A stretch of 46,430 bases of DNA, from positions 1 through 46,430 of the forward strand of contig CAQFOZ010000016.1 in NCBI GenBank assembly GCA_948788915.1. The letters run 5' to 3'. The stretch comes from an uncultured Muribaculaceae bacterium (GTDB taxonomy: Bacteria > Bacteroidota > Bacteroidia > Bacteroidales > Muribaculaceae). The notes beneath the pieces are model-generated. The model had not been told where the DNA came from, did no database searches, and saw nothing but the letters and a program-made list of their open reading frames with translations. The position numbers and the translations under genes are program-made. Each line of letters starts with the position of its first letter. Positions within the stretch are counted from its first letter, which is position 1. Shown here piece by piece: positions 1-8,677 of this stretch.

Positions 1-577
1 GCAGACCATTTGATGAGGCGAGATAAAAATTGTCTGAGTCGAATGAAAGGTGAACGGAGTGTAAATTTTTTGGTATTCTGAAGAGAATATTTGCTTTGTC
101 TGATTGGGGGTCCCATTGCATGATAGAGTCTCCTGACAGAAATGCAATCTCTCCGTTATATCCTCCCAGACTGCGAACTCTGCCCTGATTGGTGATTTTT
201 TTGAATTTTCCGGTGTCTATGCCGTACTTTATGATGTTGTCGTCTATGAACATATAGACATCACCTGTAGAATCCATTTTTATGGATTTTACGTTATTGC
301 CTATCCAAAGCTTATTGTTGCCGTTCCCTTCATGAATCTGACCCTTGAAATATTTGATACTGGTCCCGTCATATATGTTGACACCCTCTTTGGTTCCAAA
401 CCACATCCTTCCGAATTTATCTTGGGCGATGCATAAAACTGTTGTCTGGCTGAGTCCGTCTTCCAATGTCAAATGACGAAAATATTTCGGGTGCATCGAC
501 TCGGGACATATCATGGAGATTATGATAAACGCCATGACCACCGCTGTAAATTTATTCAAGGGATTTATGGTTTTCAT
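1..577 (-). CDS. Hybrid two-component system sensor (HTCS), N-terminal part only
   Basis: Partial gene running off the left edge; 192 codons are visible, from the ATG at 577-575. After a short hydrophobic N-terminus (about residues 8-24) comes the start of a periplasmic two-component-regulator beta-propeller. The hallmark LEDGLSQTTVLCIAQD followed by GRMWFGTKEGVNIYDG is the typical first blade of Bacteroidales HTCS sensors. In that family the propeller binds an oligosaccharide in the periplasm, and a histidine kinase, receiver and AraC-type DNA-binding domain follow; those parts lie outside the window. The gene diverges from the uronate-utilisation operon starting at 758, the normal arrangement for a locus-specific activator. 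The ligand is inferred to be an unsaturated disaccharide made by the PL8 lyase of this locus. Family call is strong; ligand and full architecture are inference. Confidence 0.85.
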   Translation of the reverse strand, partial: MKTINPLNKFTAVVMAFIIISMICPESMHPKYFRHLTLEDGLSQTTVLCIAQDKFGRMWFGTKEGVNIYDGTSIKYFKGQIHEGNGNNKLWIGNNVKSIKMDSTGDVYMFIDDNIIKYGIDTGKFKKITNQGRVRSLGGYNGEIAFLSGDSIMQWDPQSDKANILFRIPKNLHSVHLSFDSDNFYLASSNGL

Positions 578-641
578 ATCTGCAAATATAATAAATGTAT
601 AATAACAGACCCCCTGCTTGTGTTTCAATAAATTTTTAAAT

Positions 642-694
642 ATTGTCCTGATTGTTTTGTTGGACGATTGTGTAAACAGATATGGACAATTGTG
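642..694. promoter_or_regulatory. Candidate HTCS operator: direct repeat with an inverted half-site
   Basis: TGGACGATTGTG at 661-672 and TGGACAATTGTG at 683-694 match at 11 of 12 positions and start 22 bp apart, about two helical turns. ATTGTCC at 642-648 is the reverse complement of the core GGACAAT. The repeats lie in the divergent intergenic region between the HTCS gene and the operon, 25 bp upstream of a -7 box. AraC-type DNA-binding domains, as at HTCS C-termini, commonly bind direct repeats of about this spacing. Binding itself is inference. Confidence 0.6.
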
Positions 695-719
695 ACATGT
701 TAGGGATTGGATGGCTGTT

Positions 720-727
720 TAAATTTG
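720..727 (+). promoter_or_regulatory. Bacteroidetes -7 box (TAAATTTG) of the uronate operon
   Basis: TAAATTTG matches the Bacteroidales TAnnTTTG -7 consensus and predicts a start near 733, leaving a leader of about 25 nt before the ATG at 758. No TTTG is seen at the expected -33 position (around 696-699 reads CATG). This fits an activator-dependent promoter with the direct repeat immediately upstream. Confidence 0.55.
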
Positions 728-757
728 TGCAGTTTGTAGTTACAGAATACTCGAATT

Positions 758-1879
758 ATGCCTAAAAAACTGATATTTTCCTCCATCTTATTTGCTCTCG
801 GTTTTCAACTGAATGCTGCGGAAAGTAAAAATTTCAAGGTTGAGATCAGAAATGATTTGCCTCAGATGCGCACTGAAATGGTGTCAGTCTCCGCTTCGGA
901 ATTTCCGGAATCGGATTTTGTAATCCGTGATGAATATTCATGTGAGGTGCCATGGCAACGGACATTCGACGGCAAGATTGTTTTTCCCGCATCGGTCGGT
1001 CCGAAGAGTACTGTTGTTTTCAGTATTTCGGAAGGGAAACCATACCGGGTCGAGAATATATGTCAGGCTTCTTTCCATCCTGAACGAATAGATGATTTCG
1101 CTTGGGAGAACGATTATTGCGCCTACCGTGCATATGGTCCGGCATCGAAAGGAGAAATGTCCGGTTATGACGTTTTTACAAAATCCAATACACGTCTCGT
1201 CGTACCGGAAAGATATTTCAATGAACTTGTACGGGGGATATCATATCACGTTGACCATGGCGACGGCATGGATCAATATGATGTGGGTCCGACATTAGGG
1301 GCAGGAGGCTCCGCACCAATCGGCAAAGATGGGAATCTCATCCTTCCGGGCGCTTTCACAGAATGGCGTATTCTGGATAATGGCCCTCTGCGGACAACAT
1401 TTGAACTCACTTATGAATATGGCGGAGGACGCGATATCCGTACATTCACCCTTGATGCCGGCTCTCCTTTCAATCATGTCGTATCGCATATAGAGGGGGT
1501 TGATGTCGATTCAATTGCTTACGGCATAGTGGTGCATAAAGGTGACACGAAAAGTTATACGTCAGGAGAAGGATATGTTGCCTATTCAGATCCGACATCC
1601 GCTCCAACCAAGGGGAATGGCAGAATATTTATCGGTGTGGTAGATACCGGTGATGGTAAAGTTTCTTATAGGTCTCTTCCCAAGATGATGAAAGGTGGTG
1701 TCGGTCATCTTCTAATAAAATCACGGTTGAAGCGTGAAAAGGATTATTCATATTACTGGGGAGCATCATGGAGCAAAGGGAAGACAGCCACATTCAACCA
1801 ATGGGTGTGTGAAATCGAGGATTTTATAAGGTGTCGCAGGAATCCTTTAAGAATCAAAATAAGCAAATGCTCAGATTAA
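758..1879 (+). CDS. DUF4861 family secreted protein
   Basis: 373-residue protein with an N-terminal signal peptide (hydrophobic run ending LNAA, about residues 4-21). The rest resembles the DUF4861 family found in Bacteroidota polysaccharide-lyase loci: the GISYHVDHGDGMDQYDVG region in the middle and a YYWGASWSKG stretch near the C-terminus. Length and a C-terminus ending in RNPLRIKI suggest it is complete. No biochemical function is assigned here. It is first in the operon, directly downstream of the putative HTCS operator and 77 bp ahead of the uronate reductase gene, so a periplasmic or outer-surface role in handling uronate oligosaccharides is likely but inferred. Conserved His, Asp and Glu residues in the middle could form a catalytic or metal site; this is not demonstrated. 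Confidence 0.7.
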   Translation: MPKKLIFSSILFALGFQLNAAESKNFKVEIRNDLPQMRTEMVSVSASEFPESDFVIRDEYSCEVPWQRTFDGKIVFPASVGPKSTVVFSISEGKPYRVENICQASFHPERIDDFAWENDYCAYRAYGPASKGEMSGYDVFTKSNTRLVVPERYFNELVRGISYHVDHGDGMDQYDVGPTLGAGGSAPIGKDGNLILPGAFTEWRILDNGPLRTTFELTYEYGGGRDIRTFTLDAGSPFNHVVSHIEGVDVDSIAYGIVVHKGDTKSYTSGEGYVAYSDPTSAPTKGNGRIFIGVVDTGDGKVSYRSLPKMMKGGVGHLLIKSRLKREKDYSYYWGASWSKGKTATFNQWVCEIEDFIRCRRNPLRIKISKCSD

Positions 1880-1956
1880 ATTTATGTATATAAGGATCTA
1901 AAGACATTATTATTACTGTCGGTTTGGTTTGAACAATTACTAAATAATATATAGAC

Positions 1957-2748
1957 ATGGTTAAATTTTCACTTGAAGGTAAAGTCGCTTTGGTTACAGG
2001 CGGTGTATACGGGATAGGTTTTGCTATTGCCAAGGCTTTTCATGAGGCTGGTGCCAGAATTGTGTATAATTGTAATGCACAGAGTTCTATGGATATGGGT
2101 GTCGCCAATTACAAGGAGGCAGGCATAGATGCCACGGGTTACATGTGTGATGTCACTGATGAAGCGGGTGTGAAGACTATGGTCGCGGATATAGAGAAGA
2201 GGATAGGAACCATCGATATTCTTGTCAATAACGCAGGTATTATCAAACGTATCCCTATGACCGAGATGGATGCCAAGGAATTTCGCGAGGTTGTGGATAT
2301 AGATCTGGTGGGACCCTTTATCTGCTCCAAGGCTGTTATTCCGGGCATGATAAAAAAGGGTCATGGCAAAATCATCAATATCTGTTCGATGATGAGTGAG
2401 CTGGGTCGTGAAACGGTAAGTGCGTATGCTTCAGCCAAGGGAGGGTTGAAGATGCTCACACGAAATATCTGCTCAGAGTATGGTAGCGCCAATATACAGT
2501 GCAACGGCATTGGTCCCGGCTACATAGCTACGCCTCAGACAGCTCCGCTTCGCGAGACACAACCGGACGGCAGCCGTCATCCGTTTGACCAGTTTATCAT
2601 TGCCAAGACACCGGCGGGACGATGGGGTACTCCTGAGGATCTGATGGGCCCGGCTGTGTTCCTCGCGTCGGATGCTTCCGATTTCGTAAACGGCCATATA
2701 TTGTATGTCGATGGCGGCATACTTGCCTATATCGGCAAGCAACCGTAA
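1957..2748 (+). CDS. kduD: SDR oxidoreductase, KduD / gluconate 5-dehydrogenase-like (2-keto-3-deoxygluconate-forming)
   Basis: 263-residue short-chain dehydrogenase of normal length. It has the cofactor motif TGGVYGIG near residues 14-21, NNAG near residue 90, the catalytic Ser in ICSMMSELG, and YxxxK as YASAK near residue 158. The stretch KIINICSMMSELG and the C-terminal ASDFVNGHILYVDGG are typical of gluconate 5-dehydrogenase/IdnO and of the DhuD/KduD reductases of lyase pathways. The expected reaction is NAD(P)H-dependent reduction of 4-deoxy-L-threo-hexosulose uronate-type ketouronate to 2-keto-3-deoxygluconate in the cytoplasm. Co-location with KduI, KdgK, Eda and a PL8 lyase supports this role over gluconate metabolism. 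The symbol is given by function; sequence alone does not exclude Ga5DH. Confidence 0.8.
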   Translation: MVKFSLEGKVALVTGGVYGIGFAIAKAFHEAGARIVYNCNAQSSMDMGVANYKEAGIDATGYMCDVTDEAGVKTMVADIEKRIGTIDILVNNAGIIKRIPMTEMDAKEFREVVDIDLVGPFICSKAVIPGMIKKGHGKIINICSMMSELGRETVSAYASAKGGLKMLTRNICSEYGSANIQCNGIGPGYIATPQTAPLRETQPDGSRHPFDQFIIAKTPAGRWGTPEDLMGPAVFLASDASDFVNGHILYVDGGILAYIGKQP

Positions 2749-2771
2749 TCCGGATTCCTGAAGTTAATATT

Positions 2772-4193
2772 ATGGAGGGATTTTTCAGTTATATCATCGG
2801 ATTGGGTGCCGCTGTAATGATGCCCGTGATCTTTACGATTCTCGGGGTGTGTATCGGGAGCCGGTTTGGCAACGCATTGAAGAGCGGTCTCAAGGTGGGT
2901 GTAGGTTTTGTGGGACTGTCGATTGTCACCGCACTGCTGACATCGGCGCTCGGCCCGGCTCTGGATAAGGTCGTTGAGATCTATCATCTGCAACTGCGAG
3001 TGTTTGATATGGGATGGCCGGCGGCCGCATCCGTTGCTTACAATACTGCTGTCGGAGCTATGATCATACCGGTGTGTTTAGGAGTGAATATGCTTATGCT
3101 GCTGACAAAAACTACCCGGACAGTCAATATCGACTTATGGAATTACTGGCATTTTGCCTTTATCGGTGCTGTCATCTATTTTGCGAGCGATTCATTGGCG
3201 TGGGGATTTTTCGGTGCGATTGTCTGTTACATAATCACTCTGATTATTGCCGATATGACGGCTCTTAAATTTCAGAAGTTCTATAAGGATATGGACGGAA
3301 TCTCTATACCTCAGCCATTCTGTGCCGGTTTTGCACCTTTTGCATGGCTTGTAAATAAGTGTCTGGATAAAATCCCGGGTATCAGGAAGCTTGAAATTGA
3401 TGCTGAAGGTATGAAAAGAAAATTCGGGCTCCTAGGGGAACCGTTATTCTTAGGTGTGGCAGTCGGTGTTATAATAGGGTGTCTGACTTGTGAATCAGGG
3501 CTTCAGATTGTGGATAAGATACCATATATTTTGGGTCTCGGAATTAAGATGGGTGCTGTAATGGAGCTGATTCCGAGGGTTACGGTCTTATTCATCGATG
3601 GCCTGAAACCTATCAGCGATGCTGTCCGCGAACTTATCGCCCGCCGCTTCAAAGGTGTCGATGGCCTGAATATAGGTATGAGCCCCGCGCTTGTAATCGG
3701 TCATCCTACGACTCTGGTGGTTTCGCTTTTACTTATTCCTGTTTCATTGATCCTTGCGGTTGTGCTTCCCGGCAACCAGTTTTTGCCGTTGGCCTCGCTC
3801 GCGGGATTGTTCTATGTATTTCCACTTGTTTTACCTTTTACCAAAGGGAATGTGTTCAAGACATTTGTTGTCGGATTGGTGGCGATTATAGTGGGATTGT
3901 ATATGGTTACAAATATGGCCGAATGGTTCAGTCTCGCGGCACGCGATGTTTATGAGGCGACTGAGGATTCTGCGGTAGCTATACCCCTGGGGTTCAGCGG
4001 AGGAAGTCTCGATTTTGCAGGAAGTCCCATGTCCTGGGTGGTTTTCAAGCTTGTACATAATCTCAAATGGCTGGGAAGCGGAGTGCTTGTAATAGGTACG
4101 ATGGCATTGATGTGGTGGAACAGAATTTTGATTTTAAGAAACCGGAATGCCATGATTACAGCGGATTCTGATAAAATTCAGACAATAGAATAA
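2772..4193 (+). CDS. PTS galactitol-type IIC family permease (orphan)
   Basis: 473-residue polytopic membrane protein with about ten hydrophobic segments, similar in layout to GatC/SgcC, the IIC component of the galactitol PTS (about 450 residues). Recognisable parts are the N-terminal MPVIFTILGVCIGSRFGNAL, the GWPAAASVAYNTAVGA loop and the SPALVIGHPTTL-like region. It starts 24 bp after the reductase stop and is 31 bp ahead of the PL8 lyase, so it is part of the operon. No IIA, IIB, EI or HPr gene is in the window. Such orphan IIC proteins may act without phosphotransfer. Given the context, the cargo is probably an unsaturated uronate-containing sugar or a ketouronate crossing the inner membrane; this is inference. 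Confidence 0.78.
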   Translation: MEGFFSYIIGLGAAVMMPVIFTILGVCIGSRFGNALKSGLKVGVGFVGLSIVTALLTSALGPALDKVVEIYHLQLRVFDMGWPAAASVAYNTAVGAMIIPVCLGVNMLMLLTKTTRTVNIDLWNYWHFAFIGAVIYFASDSLAWGFFGAIVCYIITLIIADMTALKFQKFYKDMDGISIPQPFCAGFAPFAWLVNKCLDKIPGIRKLEIDAEGMKRKFGLLGEPLFLGVAVGVIIGCLTCESGLQIVDKIPYILGLGIKMGAVMELIPRVTVLFIDGLKPISDAVRELIARRFKGVDGLNIGMSPALVIGHPTTLVVSLLLIPVSLILAVVLPGNQFLPLASLAGLFYVFPLVLPFTKGNVFKTFVVGLVAIIVGLYMVTNMAEWFSLAARDVYEATEDSAVAIPLGFSGGSLDFAGSPMSWVVFKLVHNLKWLGSGVLVIGTMALMWWNRILILRNRNAMITADSDKIQTIE

Positions 4194-4224
4194 AAATAAA
4201 CAAAATATATCTAAGTTATAAATC

Positions 4225-7200
4225 ATGAAAACAAAACTCAAATTTAACCCATCTCTGGGTAAAGTCCTGGCGATTGGCGGGTTCATCGCATTAGGCTCTC
4301 AAGTAAGCCGGGCTCAGACATATTCATTTGAGAACTCGATGTTGCCTGCCAACTGGACAGTGGAAAATGCAACTGTTTCTTTTACTTCCGAGCATTCGAC
4401 GGATGCGGATGTAGCTCTTGTTGTAGAGGTGGCACCGGGGCAGACGGGTGTGATAAACTGTCCGTTCCCCACACCGAAACAGCAAACGAAAGCCAAGTAT
4501 AGTTTCCATGTGGAAATATATAGTTATAAAACCACAGAGACACCTCTTGTCGTGAATTTCTATGATGAAGCAGGAGCATTGCATTTAAGTGGGAATGCTG
4601 TAATGAATTACAAGGGATGGATGCCCTATTATAGATCATACACCAAAGATTATGGTGAGAATGGTATGACCAAGAAGGCTGCCAGAATGTCCATCAGTAT
4701 CGACAACAGCTTATCTGCAGAACCGGTAAAGTTATGTTTTGACAATTGGAAACTCGATGCAAGCCTGTCGACGGTTATGGCACTTCCTATCAGTGTAAAG
4801 GATGCAGGCAACCTCGCTAATCAGACTCAGCAGCCACTTATGCTTTATTCTTATTCATATAAAGCGGCTCATGAAGTCCCTCTCACGCCTGCTACTGCAG
4901 AGGAAAAGGCTGCTATAGCGTCAATAAAGGCATCTCTTCCCCAGGCTCCGGATGCAGCTGATACAGATCTTCAGGAAGCCCGCACATTTGTGCAGGGTCT
5001 CAATATAAAACGTAATGCGGATGGTTCGGTTAAGTTGGGTCGTATATTTACTAAGGCTTCCGATTACAATAAGAATAATGAGGTAATGGTGCTTCAGCAT
5101 CTGAACGCATTGGCGGCTTCTGATGATCCTGCAGATTCTAAGATGTTCACAGACTTTATGGATGCTGTGCTTGATGCCAATATTTTTTATAGGTTTCCAC
5201 AATTGAAATGGAGCACCTATGCGGATGTGCGCCTCATTCCCCGTCTGATGCTTAGTCTTATTCCAAAAATGAATGATGCACAAATAACAGAATGGCTAAA
5301 GACTGTGCGATGGATAACCGAAGAGGGATGGTCTAATGCTCCGCTTGACTATTTTGCAAGCAGATACAATTCGGATATTCTTTATCTTTGCGGGGGGAGC
5401 AACTATTATCTCAGTTGTGCGGTGAATGATCCTGATCCGGACGTTGCCGCCCGTGAATTGAGATCTTTCAAAAAGATGCTCGAACTTGTTCTGACCCCGG
5501 TTTCCGGTGGCTATGAAATTATGAAGCCGGATGGTTGCGGTTTTCATCATGGAGTGCATTATAACAATTATATGTATTCATTCAATCCATGGATAACATC
5601 TGCCTATGCCTTGAAAGATACGCCATTCTGCGTCGGGAAACAGGCATATGACAGAATCAAGGCCGCAATTCTGACATGTTACTCAATGTCAAATCGAAGC
5701 ATACCTTACTCCAACCCTGATGACCCTAACGATCCAACTAATAATCTCTATGCAAAAAGTCTAGCGGGACGCCATCCGTTTGACGGCGGTCAGGTTAACC
5801 AATTCTTCACATATATTTTCCAGCTTGCAATAGAACTTTCAAGTAAATACTATGGCGGGTCTCCTGATCCGGAACTTGCCGCCGCATATAATTATTATAC
5901 AATGACAGATACATATCAGGTGGCAGCTAAGGATTTTACAGGATTCTATCAATATAATTACAGCCCCGTAGGTATTTATCGTACTGACGATTGGGTCGTG
6001 ACCATGCGTTGCCCGACGACTGCGGCCTGGGGTGCGGAGATTTATTCAAACAAGAATCGTTTCGGACGCTATCAGGCCACAGGTTCTATGGAGGTAATGT
6101 ATAATGGGCGCAAATCAAATTCCGGTATGCCTCTTATCGCAGCAGGATATGACTGGAATGTGGTGCCCGGAACCACTACTGTCCATTATACAGATTGGAA
6201 ATCCATGCTTCCGAACGGCAACCTCACAACCCGTTTCGACCAATTCTCGGAAACTACAGATTATTCAGGTGCCCTGGCATGGAATCTGGGCAAAGCGGGA
6301 ATATTCTCTTGCGAGTATGAGCAGTCGGATGCACATAGCAACGGAAATGTATGCTATACGGAAGATGAGTCAACTCATCTTAAATTTCATAAAACTATTC
6401 TTGCGGTAGATGGAATGCTCTTCAATATGGGATCAGACATATCTACCAAGGGGCAATATAACGATAGCTGGATTACCGCTACCAATCTTTTTCAGGAAGT
6501 GGGCGACGACCTGACAGACTTCAGTGTAAACGGTGACATGATGAGTCGCAATGCCGATGCAAAGAATCTGGATTGTAATTCTCGTAACATATGGATGGTG
6601 TCACCGAAGGGAACAGGTATCATTGTTCCTAAGGGCAATAGAAATGTAATTGTTAAATATGGGACACAGGAAGGTCCTCATGGTGATGGCACTACTTATG
6701 ACTCTGCTCCTGAGACTGCTGTAGGGGCGAAGGCTTATATCAACCACGGAGTAAAGGTTAGCGAAGAGAAATATTCGTACCTTATGGTGCCAGGCACCAC
6801 TGCCGAGAAGCTGAAGGGTTCGGCCGATGAATATGTAGACCGTTTCAATGTGATTTCCAGTGAAGGAAGCTTCCATGGCATTTATTATAAGCCACAGGCC
6901 CTGACAGCCTTGTCTTTTTATGCCCCCACGGAAAATACCGGACTTGATTTCGTAAAGAGTATTGATTCACAGATGCTTGTGATGCATCAGAAGCAGCCTG
7001 ACGGGCATATGGCTCTTGCTTTATGCTGCCCGAACCTACATCCTAATCGCCTGAGCTCGACACTTTGCGACTGGGTATCTTCCGGCACGGACGCAACTGT
7101 TACTGTTGACGGAGAATGGTTATATGACGGAGATACAAAGAATGCACAAGTGTCTGCCGTCAATGGTTCGACAGTCATCAATGTCGCACTCAATGACGGT

Positions 7201-7494
7201 CTCCCGGTATACCTTGACCTCAAACCTGCCAAATCCGGTGTGAATGAATTGAGCATCGGAGACCTTGGTGCTAAAGTTTCTTCACATGGTGATGAGATTG
7301 TGGTTACCCTCTCCGGAACTACCGGGGGTGATGTTGCGGTAGATGTTTATGACATGAACGGTATGAGTATCGGCAAAGCAATGATTGTCGCAGGCTCAAA
7401 AGAGTGTCGTGTAAATGTGACAAATTCTTCTGCTGTGACTGTTGTCCGCCTCACTTCAAGCAATGAGGTGAAGACCGTTAAGGTTATCAGATAA
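4225..7494 (+). CDS. Polysaccharide lyase family 8, chondroitin ABC lyase-like, with Por/T9SS C-terminal domain
   Basis: 1089-residue secreted enzyme. It has a signal peptide (about residues 1-30, ending SRAQ), an N-terminal jelly-roll-like domain (about 31-200), the alpha/alpha toroid lyase domain, a beta-sandwich region, and a C-terminal sorting-like domain (about 1020-1089, ending VKTVKVIR). Aligned by eye to Proteus chondroitinase ABC, whose catalytic residues are His501, Tyr508, Arg560 and Glu653, the equivalents here are His442 (or His441), Tyr451 in MYSF, Arg516 in LAGRHPF and Glu605 in WGAEIYSNKNRFGR. All four are present. The reaction is beta-elimination of chondroitin/dermatan sulfate or hyaluronan to 4,5-unsaturated disaccharides. 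The neighbouring uronate catabolic genes agree. Exact glycosaminoglycan specificity cannot be read from sequence. Confidence 0.85.
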   Translation: MKTKLKFNPSLGKVLAIGGFIALGSQVSRAQTYSFENSMLPANWTVENATVSFTSEHSTDADVALVVEVAPGQTGVINCPFPTPKQQTKAKYSFHVEIYSYKTTETPLVVNFYDEAGALHLSGNAVMNYKGWMPYYRSYTKDYGENGMTKKAARMSISIDNSLSAEPVKLCFDNWKLDASLSTVMALPISVKDAGNLANQTQQPLMLYSYSYKAAHEVPLTPATAEEKAAIASIKASLPQAPDAADTDLQEARTFVQGLNIKRNADGSVKLGRIFTKASDYNKNNEVMVLQHLNALAASDDPADSKMFTDFMDAVLDANIFYRFPQLKWSTYADVRLIPRLMLSLIPKMNDAQITEWLKTVRWITEEGWSNAPLDYFASRYNSDILYLCGGSNYYLSCAVNDPDPDVAARELRSFKKMLELVLTPVSGGYEIMKPDGCGFHHGVHYNNYMYSFNPWITSAYALKDTPFCVGKQAYDRIKAAILTCYSMSNRSIPYSNPDDPNDPTNNLYAKSLAGRHPFDGGQVNQFFTYIFQLAIELSSKYYGGSPDPELAAAYNYYTMTDTYQVAAKDFTGFYQYNYSPVGIYRTDDWVVTMRCPTTAAWGAEIYSNKNRFGRYQATGSMEVMYNGRKSNSGMPLIAAGYDWNVVPGTTTVHYTDWKSMLPNGNLTTRFDQFSETTDYSGALAWNLGKAGIFSCEYEQSDAHSNGNVCYTEDESTHLKFHKTILAVDGMLFNMGSDISTKGQYNDSWITATNLFQEVGDDLTDFSVNGDMMSRNADAKNLDCNSRNIWMVSPKGTGIIVPKGNRNVIVKYGTQEGPHGDGTTYDSAPETAVGAKAYINHGVKVSEEKYSYLMVPGTTAEKLKGSADEYVDRFNVISSEGSFHGIYYKPQALTALSFYAPTENTGLDFVKSIDSQMLVMHQKQPDGHMALALCCPNLHPNRLSSTLCDWVSSGTDATVTVDGEWLYDGDTKNAQVSAVNGSTVINVALNDGLPVYLDLKPAKSGVNELSIGDLGAKVSSHGDEIVVTLSGTTGGDVAVDVYDMNGMSIGKAMIVAGSKECRVNVTNSSAVTVVRLTSSNEVKTVKVIR

Positions 7495-7605
7495 GCCGGT
7501 AGTAATTATAAGAAGAATGTATATTGAATGTGACATGAGGTAAAAAGGAGGTTATTATTGGGTTTAATCAGATAAGCCGGCATGTAAATGCCAGCTTATC
7601 TGATT
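7486..7605 (+). repeat. Direct repeat and hairpin between the lyase and kdgK genes
   Basis: ATCAGATAAGCCGG occurs at 7486-7499, spanning the lyase stop codon, and again at 7567-7580. The second copy is the left arm of a hairpin: AATCAGATAAGC at 7566-7577 pairs with GCTTATCTGATT at 7594-7605, with an inner GGCAT/ATGCC. No strong T-run follows on the plus strand. It may be an mRNA processing or stability element that sets the lyase transcript apart from the cytosolic enzymes, or a weak terminator. Confidence 0.6.
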
Positions 7606-7641
7606 GCTGATTAAAGATTCTTTATAAAACATTTATAAATA

Positions 7642-8664
7642 ATGAGTAAAATTGTAACCTTGGGAGAGATAATGCTTAGGCTGTCGCCGGCGGGATGTAA
7701 CCGGTTTGTACAGGTTGATTCGTTTGATGTCATATGGGGAGGAGGGGAGGCCAATGTGGCTGTCAGTTGTGCTAATTATGGACATGAAGCGTTCTTTGTG
7801 ACCAAACTTCCGTCGCATGAGATCGGACAGGCGGCTGTAAATGCTCTCCGTCGTTATGGTGTCCATACCGACTACATAGCGCGTGGCGGTAATCGTGTCG
7901 GAATATATTATTGCGAGACAGGTGCTTCCATGCGTCCTTCAAAAGTGATTTATGATCGTGCGGGGTCTTCTGTCGCTGAGGCCGATCCCGAAGATTTTGA
8001 TTTCAATAAAATTATGGATGGCGCAGACTGGTTTCACTGGAGCGGGATCACACCGGCTATAAGTGATAAAGCCGCGGAACTTACGCGGCTTGCCTGCGAG
8101 GCTGCAAAACGAAAGGGCGTTACCGTCAGTTGTGATCTTAATTTCCGAAAAAAGTTGTGGACAAAAGAGAAGGCGCAGGAAACAATGCGTCCGTTAATGC
8201 AGTATGTCGACGTATGTATCGGTAATGAGGAGGATGCCGAACTGTGTCTTGGATTCAAACCTTCTGCAGATGTTGAAAGCGGTGTTACGGATGCTGAAGG
8301 CTATAAAGGGATTTTCAAGGCAATGGCGCAAGAGTTCGGTTTCAGGTATGTCGCATCAACTTTAAGGGAGTCTTACTCTGCAACCCGGAATGGCTGGAAG
8401 GCTTTGATATTTGACGGCAAACAGTTCTATGAAAGTAAGCGCTATGACATAAACCCTATTATCGATCGGGTTGGTGGTGGGGACTCGTTTTCTGGCGGTC
8501 TTATTCATGGATTGCTTACTATGGATAATATTGAACAGGCCCTGGAGTTTGCTGTAGCTGCGTCAGCTCTTAAACAGACAGTCCCCGGAGATTTTAATCT
8601 TGTAACCGAAGATGAGGTCAGGAGTCTTGCCGGTGGATCGGCAAATGGTAGAGTCCAACGTTAA
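7642..8664 (+). CDS. kdgK: 2-keto-3-deoxygluconate kinase (PfkB/ribokinase family)
   Basis: 340-residue sugar kinase. The N-terminus VTLGEIMLRLSP and the GGGEANVAVSCANYG stretch are the PfkB substrate-binding signature. The C-terminal DRVGGGDSFSGGLIHG holds the catalytic Asp and anion hole of the second PfkB signature. The Bacteroidota KdgK form is indicated by RPSKVIYDRAGSS in the middle. The protein phosphorylates 2-keto-3-deoxygluconate to KDPG with ATP in the cytoplasm. It is followed 13 bp later by the KDPG aldolase gene, which makes this assignment firm among PfkB kinases. Confidence 0.88.
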   Translation: MSKIVTLGEIMLRLSPAGCNRFVQVDSFDVIWGGGEANVAVSCANYGHEAFFVTKLPSHEIGQAAVNALRRYGVHTDYIARGGNRVGIYYCETGASMRPSKVIYDRAGSSVAEADPEDFDFNKIMDGADWFHWSGITPAISDKAAELTRLACEAAKRKGVTVSCDLNFRKKLWTKEKAQETMRPLMQYVDVCIGNEEDAELCLGFKPSADVESGVTDAEGYKGIFKAMAQEFGFRYVASTLRESYSATRNGWKALIFDGKQFYESKRYDINPIIDRVGGGDSFSGGLIHGLLTMDNIEQALEFAVAASALKQTVPGDFNLVTEDEVRSLAGGSANGRVQR

Positions 8665-8677
8665 TTAATAGAAAGTT

